A stretch of 64,000 bases of DNA from assembly GCA_046297495.1 (NCBI GenBank), contig JBKBIP010000003.1, positions 185,478 through 249,477 of the forward strand. The letters run 5' to 3'. Source of the stretch: JBKBIP01 sp046297495 (GTDB taxonomy: Bacteria; Planctomycetota; Planctomycetia; Gemmatales; Gemmataceae). Under the pieces are notes generated by a model, which saw only the letters and a list, made by a program, of their open reading frames with translations, searched no databases and was not told where the DNA came from. A program made the translations under genes and the position numbers. Below, piece after piece: positions 26,704 to 35,500 of the stretch (its first letter is position 1; the number at the start of each line of letters is the position of its first letter).

Positions 26704-28065
26704 CTATTGTAGTCCGCCTGAACCCGTCACCACCACTCGACGGTATCGCGTGAGAGGCGGAATACCGTGATCGGTAACCTCCAGCAGGACGTGGATCGTC
26801 TTGCCGCCTGCATCAGTCGGAACGTGCAATGTTGCTTCCGGCGAGTCAGCGCCTGCCAACCGAATGCCGCCCGCGTCCTCGTAGGTGCCGGGTTCTCGGT
26901 AGATGGACCATCGGAAATCTAATCGATCGCCGTCTGGATCGATTGTGCCGGCGGCCGACAACGCCAGCGGCTTCCCGACGGGTGCATTGACGCGCAGCAC
27001 GTCGCGCGTGCGATCGCCTTGCACGCACACAATCGGCTCGTGGTTGGCGTCTTTGAAGGCGGGCGTGATCGACCACTGCATCCGGGCGCGGAAGTCGTTT
27101 TGGATCGCCACGGCCCACCGAGAAAGCGTCTGATCGCGGGTTGCCTTTCCCTCTGGGTTTTTATCCGTCGCGGCGGCCCAGTAGAACCCTTCTCGTGGCT
27201 TGGGGCCCAACTTGCCGTCGGAGCTTTTGACCTGTTCCGTAAGCGGTGAGTACCGCCCGGCCCATCCACCCCACGTTGGTTCGTTCGGGTCACTCAGGCC
27301 CGTCGGGATCAGATACACGAACGCGAGCGAGTCTCCCTCTTTTGACGTCGGATAACACGCGCCGAGCGGGCCAACCGATGCGACGTGCTGCTTCCAATCG
27401 AAGTGAATCGCCTGGTTGGTGAGCCGGTCCCACTTCCGGTACCAAGCATCGGGGTTGCGGGTATCGACAAACAAGCCGACACCGTAGCAGTGGTCGCCAA
27501 GCTTTTCCGCGTTACGCGTCACGCGGATGCGTGAGACGATTCGCTTGTACTCAGCGGCGGATACATCGCGGCGAAGTCGGTCGAGCGCCCGCTTCATGCT
27601 GCTGGTCGTTCCGCTGTCCGATCCCCAGTTGGCAAACCAGATGGGACGGGGATCGTCCTTGAGAAGTGCCTTGAGAATCAAGTCCTCGCCGTCGGTGACG
27701 TTGTCGTAGCCGGCGACAGTGACCCGATACAGCGCCTCGTGGCTGGGATAGTCGGGCTTGTGGCGACGGAGGTTAGGCAGGCAGTCGCCGTAGGCGTGAA
27801 GGATCTTGCGGCACAAGTCGAGGCCGGTGCGAGTTCCCTGGTTGTTCGTGCGGGGGCGATCGGCGATGATCCCCTCGACATCCCACTCATGGGCGTACAG
27901 CAGGAACCGCACCAGCGACGCCTCGTCGTCCGGATCGCCGCCGGCATCGGTTTCCACGAGCACACGAAGCTTTCGCGACGAACCGGAAAGTTCGTCGGCT
28001 TGGCTGAAAAGTGGAGGAAGCAGCAGAACGCAGCCAATGGCGATTGAAATAGCGTGTTGGTGCAT
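26704..28065 (-). CDS. Secreted DUF1593 (nucleoside-hydrolase-like) protein
   Basis: This 453-residue protein begins with a signal peptide (about residues 1-23). The DUF1593 domain follows: LRVLVETDAGGDPDDEASLVRFL in two pieces supplies the Asp cluster of inosine/uridine hydrolase-like folds, and FANWGSDSGTTSSMKRALD is another hallmark. A C-terminal beta-sandwich domain (about 345-453, with ALSAAGTIDPDGDRLDF) is also typical. Related proteins occur next to polysaccharide-degrading enzymes, but the substrate is unknown. The gene lies between decayed mobile and toxin-antitoxin remnants, so it may be an accessory acquisition. Confidence 0.83.
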   Translation of the reverse strand: MHQHAISIAIGCVLLLPPLFSQADELSGSSRKLRVLVETDAGGDPDDEASLVRFLLYAHEWDVEGIIADRPRTNNQGTRTGLDLCRKILHAYGDCLPNLRRHKPDYPSHEALYRVTVAGYDNVTDGEDLILKALLKDDPRPIWFANWGSDSGTTSSMKRALDRLRRDVSAAEYKRIVSRIRVTRNAEKLGDHCYGVGLFVDTRNPDAWYRKWDRLTNQAIHFDWKQHVASVGPLGACYPTSKEGDSLAFVYLIPTGLSDPNEPTWGGWAGRYSPLTEQVKSSDGKLGPKPREGFYWAAATDKNPEGKATRDQTLSRWAVAIQNDFRARMQWSITPAFKDANHEPIVCVQGDRTRDVLRVNAPVGKPLALSAAGTIDPDGDRLDFRWSIYREPGTYEDAGGIRLAGADSPEATLHVPTDAGGKTIHVLLEVTDHGIPPLTRYRRVVVTGSGGLQ

Positions 28066-28154
28066 GACTGAAGGTACTCCGTTGAGAAAGCGACGGATTC
28101 AGTGCTGTCACAATTGTGAACTGACGTGCTCGCCTGCGCCGTCGAACTTGTTTT

Positions 28155-28297
28155 TAGGCTGATCAGCCTATTACCTATAGGCTGCAACTTTGCAGCCTAT
28201 CACGCAGGCGTTGTTGTTTCGCAACTGGAATTGTAATCATCTCTTGCGCGTCTGTCACGCCAGTTTGTGGGTGATAGGCTGTTTCAGCCTAGCACCC
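28155..28297. repeat. Three TAGGCTG...CAGCCTA hairpins
   Basis: Three palindromes share the same arms: TAGGCTGATCAGCCTA at 28155-28170, a TAGGCTGCAA/TTGCAGCCTA hairpin at 28178-28199, and AGGCTGTTTCAGCCT at 28276-28290, the last extended by GGGTG/CACCC flanks. The third contains the stop codon of the integrase remnant. They fill the space between the DUF1593 gene and the integrase fragment. Confidence 0.6.
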
Positions 28298-28600
28298 ATT
28301 GGGCCGCCGAGCCAGAACGTCGGCGGGGCTACGGACGCCCCGCCCACCGCGGTTCAAAACATGGGTGTCAATCATGGTCGTGCGAATGTCGCTATGGCCC
28401 AGCAATTCCTGCACGGTGCGAATGTCGTAGCCGTCGGCCAGCAGGTGCGTGGCGAACGAATGCCGAAACGTATGGCTCGTGACCCGTTTGGCGATTCCGG
28501 CCTGCTGAACGGCCGTCTGCACTGCTCTTTGAAACAGAGATTCATCGACGTGATGACGCCCCGGCCGCGAGCCTGGCGGGTCGATTTGAACTCCACAACC
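28289..28600 (-). pseudogene. C-terminal remnant of an integron-type tyrosine recombinase, catalytic Tyr replaced by Asp
   Basis: The minus strand gives SRPGRHHVDESLFQRAVQTA, then GIAKRVTSHTFRHSFATHLL, DGYDIRTVQELLGHSDIRTT and MIDTHVLNRGGRG. This matches the C-terminal half of IntI-like tyrosine recombinases, with HTFRH containing the His-x-x-Arg pair. The family reads MIYTHVLNRG at the nucleophile. Here the codon at 28367-28369 is GAC, so Tyr has become Asp. The N-terminal half is absent. Activity is therefore not possible. The fragment lies downstream of the 3' end of tRNA-Pro. Confidence 0.75.
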
Positions 28601-28761
28601 GCTTTGGCAGCAGAGAGTTGCGTTTGCGCAGCCTTCCGTTCAGGCGACTTCGATTAGATTTTTGGACCAGATCAGCGGAGCTGCAAATCCGGCGCAAAGT
28701 ATTGCAGCACGCGAGAAATGCCCACCGCCACAACGGCGGATAGGCTTCTCACTTCATCCAG

Positions 28762-28836
<75 letters not shown>

Positions 28837-28986
28837 TGTGTAAAGTGAAATTCCATTGCGAAGTTTCATTGTACCTGGAAATTTTATCATATCTGCATCG
28901 CGGCCAGCGGGCAAGGTTGGTTCCATCTTTTCGCGTCGAGCATCGGCGGGAGACATGCGGATGACGCTTTTGCGCCGCAGCCACGC

Positions 28987-30471
28987 TCAGCGTTTTCGTT
29001 GGCTAGGTTCGTCGGCTGTCAGTAACTCGCGGATGCCACGCATCAGCACTTCTTCCACCTCGGGGCCGACGTTCGACGAGCGCGGGCTGGTTTCGTAGCC
29101 CCCTTGGGAATACGCGCTGGCGGTGCCGATGTAGCCGGTGCCGTAGTCGCCGTAGGCGGCCATGCAGACGGTGGCGTCTGGTTTCAGCTTCTGGGCGGCC
29201 AACTGATATTCGACGAATAATTCCCCCGGCAGGTGCAGCAGATAGGCATTCTGGAGGCGCAGACATGATAAGTCGATCTTGTGTCCTTTTTGGAGCCGGT
29301 CCAGGAAGGCGATCTTGGTCGCCGCCGCGTAGCGTGCGCTGGGGGAGGCGGACGTATCAGCCAAGGTCTTGCGCAGCTCGGCCAAGTCTAGGCGCTCGTT
29401 GGCCGGCAGCGCCACGGGACAAACCCGCCAGGCGATATCCTGAGTGGTCAACGGCGTTTTCTGAGTGGCTTCCCAGGCCCGGCGCATGCCGTCGGCCATG
29501 CGCTCGGTCAGGAGGACGCGGCTTTTCGGCGTGCCGTCGTTGTATTTGCCGGCGGCGATGTTGCCCCCCGCGCCGTTGAAGTGGACATGCGGCAGCCCAT
29601 TCAGGGCTTGCTCGCGTTGGGCGCGGGCCAAGCCGACGAACTCCGCCGTGACATCCCCTTCGCCAAAGTAACTTTGCGGATGCGTGGCATAATATGTCAA
29701 ACAGACCAGGGGGCGATCACCGTTCCACAAGCTCACCATGCGGAGCAGCGGATCGATGACCCCTTCGGGAGCGGCCATCGCTTCCTCGGCATGGCGCGGG
29801 CTGATCGTGTACCCCTCTTGGGCCGCCGATTCTTCCAGACGTTTGGCGATCGGTTCGCTGATGCGCCAGGAACTCATGCGAAACAGTTTGACCTTTCCAT
29901 CCGGCCCCAAGATGCGGCGATTGGAGGCCACTTTTTCCACGGCAGCGACGCCGATGCCCACATGGGTCACGGGCTGGGCCTTGCCGATGGCGTCGCGAAT
30001 GGCGGCGGCGGTGTTCCAGATGACTTGCCGGATGAAGGCCGGATCGCAACGTTTACCCCCCAGCCCATGCTCCGCGAGCAATTCCTCCGCCGTCAGGTCG
30101 CATCGCACGCCGTCATGCTGATGGAGCACATGGACGGCGACCCGGTCCACGGCAGTACCGGCGGCCTCGGCCAGCTTTTCCCGCCACAGATCATGGCCGC
30201 CATTGCCAATGCCGATCCAATCCACGGCACACAGCACAATCGGTTTGCCGGCGCCGAGCAGCACGATGCCCCGCGCCGACAGCGGGTCGTCGATTTTCCG
30301 CGCCAGCGCATAAGCCACCGGGCTTCCCACGCGCGGCGTGGCATCGACGCGGAACACCGCCACGCGCAGCGACTCATCCGCCGCCCAGCCCACGCGGCCA
30401 CCATGCGCCAGCGCCAGGCCCGCCCCCAATACGACAGCGACTTTCCTCAATAAGGACAATGAATAACACAT
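28987..30471 (-). CDS. Secreted ceramidase-like protein (neutral/alkaline ceramidase N-terminal fold)
   Basis: This 494-residue protein has a signal peptide (about 1-30) followed by a domain related to neutral/alkaline non-lysosomal ceramidases. VAVFRVDATPRVGSPVAYA near the start, VHVLHQHDGVRCD with metal-ligand His residues, CLTYYATHPQSYFGEGDVTA and FNGAGGNIAAGKYND are the recognisable stretches. Planctomycete genomes hold many such proteins of unknown substrate. True ceramide hydrolysis is not established for them. The gene is divergent from the Gfo/Idh/MocA gene across a spacer holding a 19-bp inverted repeat. Confidence 0.75.
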   Translation of the reverse strand: MCYSLSLLRKVAVVLGAGLALAHGGRVGWAADESLRVAVFRVDATPRVGSPVAYALARKIDDPLSARGIVLLGAGKPIVLCAVDWIGIGNGGHDLWREKLAEAAGTAVDRVAVHVLHQHDGVRCDLTAEELLAEHGLGGKRCDPAFIRQVIWNTAAAIRDAIGKAQPVTHVGIGVAAVEKVASNRRILGPDGKVKLFRMSSWRISEPIAKRLEESAAQEGYTISPRHAEEAMAAPEGVIDPLLRMVSLWNGDRPLVCLTYYATHPQSYFGEGDVTAEFVGLARAQREQALNGLPHVHFNGAGGNIAAGKYNDGTPKSRVLLTERMADGMRRAWEATQKTPLTTQDIAWRVCPVALPANERLDLAELRKTLADTSASPSARYAAATKIAFLDRLQKGHKIDLSCLRLQNAYLLHLPGELFVEYQLAAQKLKPDATVCMAAYGDYGTGYIGTASAYSQGGYETSPRSSNVGPEVEEVLMRGIRELLTADEPSQRKR

Positions 30472-30563
30472 TGGATGAGTTCTCTATGAGGAGCAACAAG
30501 TTCGGCGCCGACGCCAGCCCAGTTCCCGCATTCTACGTTCACGCCATCTCTTTGCAAGAGACA

Positions 30564-30651
30564 AAAAAGGGGACGCGACTCGATTTCGATGGTTATCCGA
30601 TTCCACCACGAGCCACTCTCCATCAGCAAATACGAGTCGCGTCCCCTTTTT
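30564..30651. repeat. 19-bp perfect inverted repeat, MITE- or REP-like
   Basis: AAAAAGGGGACGCGACTCG (30564-30582) is repeated exactly, in inverse, at 30633-30651 with 50 bases between. Similarity continues into GACA/TGTC flanks. The element lies in the 342-base space between two divergent genes, which otherwise shows no coding content. GGGGACGCGACTC-type arms resemble repeats mobilised by REP-associated Y1 transposases, but none is present here. Confidence 0.7.
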
Positions 30652-30813
30652 CTTGTCCGAATTTTCTTGGTTTTCCAGTAGCATCTCTTACCATGGCAGA
30701 GGATAATCCGAGTGAGGTCGAGCGAACGAGACGATCCGTAGGGAAACCGCGCGTTCACGAAGGGTATCGCCAACCATCACTCATCAATTTCTTGCATCGG
30801 GAGGATTTTCTTC

Positions 30814-32172
<1,359 letters not shown>

Positions 32173-32205
32173 GAAACTGTTCGCACATCTTAAATCGTAC
32201 CGGCG

Positions 32206-32230
32206 AGCGGGGGGCATCCGCCCCCCCGCT
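32206..32230 (+). terminator. GC-only hairpin after the oxidoreductase gene
   Basis: AGCGGGGGG (32206-32214) pairs with CCCCCCGCT (32222-32230). There is no T run. The words GGCGAGCGGGG and CCCCGCGCC resemble those in the repeat at 49101-49197, so this may be a repeat serving as terminator. The remaining 300 bases up to 32527 show no gene. Confidence 0.4.
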
Positions 32231-32527
32231 AACGCCCCGCGCCAGGGGAGAGACGCAACTTCCCCGCCAAACGATCCTTTGATTGGCATAACTCCAGCAG
32301 GAGAGATGCTGCCGAGCACGCAGCGCGAGCCAGTGCTTGATCGGATGGTCAGAGAGCGTTTACAATAGGATGCTTAATGGCTCCTGGCGAAACCGGATTA
32401 CTCCTTGGGCGCGGACCCGCCTACTTACCGCGCTGCTGGGACGCCAACCACAACGAACTGGCCAACCCAATTCCCCGCTGGTGGAGCAGCGGACGGATTG
32501 TGGGAACACACGGGGGGACTTACCATC

Positions 32528-35500
32528 ATGGCCACCGTTCACGAACCGACCCTGTCCGTGCGCGACAAATTGGCGGCCCTGCGTCGTCACCTGCGTCTGA
32601 TGCAAGTGACGCGCGGCGTCTGCACGCTGTGGTTCGCGCTGGCGCTGACGGCGGGCATCTTCATGCTGGCGGACTTCTGGCTGAACTTATCAGGCTGGGT
32701 TCGCGGCGTCCTGTTGTCCACTTGGATTGGCTTGGGAATGGGGACCGTGCTGTTCACGCTCATTCTCCCCCTGTCGCGCCGTTTGCGGCCCGAAGCGTTG
32801 GCGGCCTTGATCGAGGAACAATATCCCGAACTTGGCGAACGGCTCACCAGCACGGTTGAGCTGGAAGGGACGCGCGACAACCTGCACGGCTCGCCGGTGC
32901 TGATCGCCTTGTTGAAGGAAGAGACCGAAGCTCAGGCGCGGCCGTTGAATTTCTTAGAGGCCGCGCCGGGTCGATGGGCCGAGAACTGGCTGGCGCTAGC
33001 GGCGGTGTTGTGTCTGGTGGGACTGCCGGCGCTGTTATGGCCGGCGCGGTCCGCCGAGCTGGCCGAGCGTTTCTTCTTCCCCTGGAAAATGGTCCCCCTC
33101 TACGATTTCATCATTGAGCCGGGCAGCCTGATCGCCGCCAAGGATCGGCCACTGACATTCCAGGCGATGGTCAGGCCGCGGAAGCCCGCGACGCCGCCGC
33201 CGCGCGACGTCCGTCTGGTTGTGGCTGACGCCAGCGGCCCGCGCGCCCGTTGGCCCATGAGCGCCGAACCGGACCAGCGGTTCACCTTCACCTTGGAAGC
33301 GCCGCGCGCGGATTTCACCTATCGCATCGAAGCGGATGGATTGGAAAGCCCCTCGTACCAGGTGACGGTCATCGATCCTATTGATTTGGCCGATGGCAGC
33401 CCCACGATCACCATCACGCCGCCAGCCTACGCCCAGGCGACCGTCGAGACCCAAAACGTCTTGGGCTTGGTGGACCTGGCCGCCTTGCAGCACAGCCAGG
33501 TACGATGTGAATTTCGTTTCACGCGCTCGGCGCGATCCGCTGTTTGGCTTGAAACGGTCACTACCGGCAAGCAATCGCGCGTCGTGCCACACGACTTGAA
33601 GCTGACAGCGGATCGTATGGGAGGGACGCTGGAGCTGCCAGCCCGGGAGACCAGCATCGGTCAACTGGTGCTCGAAGATGAGCACGGCATCCGCTCCGAC
33701 TTGGGACCGCAAACGTGGCTGGCGCAACCCGACCTGCCGCCGAGCGTGGTCGAGGTCAAGGGGCTGGGCTGGACGGCGGCAGAGCGTTTGGAACCGGACA
33801 GCAACAACAGCGCCAATATCAAAGCGGTCTTGCCCTATGAGCGTCTGCCGCTGGAAGTGTTGGTGAAGGACGACGTGGGGGTGAACGCCGTCCATCTGGA
33901 ATATCGGGTCAACGAGGAGCCGATTCGGTCGGAGCCTATCGAGCTAGAAGGACAAGGGACCAGCAACGCCGTCGGTCGGCACCTTTTCTCCCTGAGCGGC
34001 AAAACACGTGCCGGGGACATCGTTCGTTATCGGCTGCGCGTGGCCGACAATCGCCACGTCCCCGAAGCCAAGCTGGGGCCGAACGTCATTTATTATCCCT
34101 CCGCCCATCCATGGCGCGTGCTGAAAATCGCCGACCGCGCCTCCCCCTTGCAAGAACAAGAAATCCAGGCCCTGCGTGATGACATCAACCAGCGCATCGA
34201 TGCCATGCGCCAGGCCTTGCAACAAGAGCAAAAGCAGTTGCGCCAGCTGCGGCCGGAATTGCGCCGCCAAGAGACCGTGACCCCCGACCACGCCGCTGCG
34301 CTGCAAGAGCTGCGCCAGCAGCATCGCAGCGTGCGTGATGCCCTGACGCGGATGGTCCGCGACGTGGCTCCCATCTCCAGCCTGCGCATCGTGGCCGAGC
34401 GTGCCCAACGCCTGGCCGATCAGGAGATGCGCCAAATCCAAAATGAATTGCAACAAACCGCCCAGGAGCCACGCCCGGAGCCGCGCGATCAGCATGCGCA
34501 GACAGCGGATCAAGACTTGACCGCCGCCTTGAAACAACTGGATCAACTACGTCAAGCCAACGAACAAGCGGCTCAATTTCGTCTGGATCAACTGCGTCTA
34601 GAAATGCTGGCCAATCGTCAAGAACAGTTGGCCGAGCGCGCCGCCGAATTGGCCATGAGCGATCCCGTCAAGGACCCCGACCAAGCCAAGGCAGCTCAGC
34701 AATTGCAGCGCGAACAGGCCGAGGTGGCCAACGAATTGCAACGTCTGGCCGAGCAGAGCCAGCCGCTGCGCGACGCTCTGGACGCCGCCCGCGCCGAACA
34801 GGCCCGCAGGATGGCCGAGCAGGCCCAGCAGTTAGCGCAAGCCCAACGTGACCTGGCCCAGGCGATGGCGGATAATCAACAGCGCCAGCGCGTCGAGCAG
34901 CTCGCCGATTTGGCCCGCCGCCAGCAGCAGCTCGCCGAGCAGGCCGCTCAGTTGGCCGAGGAGACCCAAGCGCCGGCCCAAGCCGCCCGCACCTCTCCCC
35001 TGCGGCCAGAACATCCGCGTCAAGCCGCCGAGTCGCTGCGCCAAGGGGACGCCGCCGAGGCCGTCCACCGCCAAGACGAATCGGCCCGCGATCTGGAACG
35101 GGTGGCGGAAGCCCTGCGCGTCGCCGCGGAATTGGCCGACGACCCGCATCAGGCGGCCCGGCAATTGGCACGCTTGCAAGAAGGCTTACGCAAGCAGCTC
35201 GCCGAGGAAGCCAAGAAGCCGGACAGCGACCAGCCGCTGGCCGAGCGTTTGCGGCCCATCCTGCGACAGCAACAAGCCGTGCAACAAGCGGTTGCTCAAC
35301 TGAACATCCCCTATCAAAACGACCAGGCGACAGCGGATCGGCAGCAAGCTGCGCGAAACGCCGCCGCGGCCGTTCAGGAGCTAGATCGGCTGCGCGAAGC
35401 CGCCGTCCAGCAACCCCAAGCTCGGCCAAACACGCAGGAAGCCGACAAAGTAATGGCACAGACCCAGAAGGCCCTTGAACAGCTGGCCGAACATTTGCCG

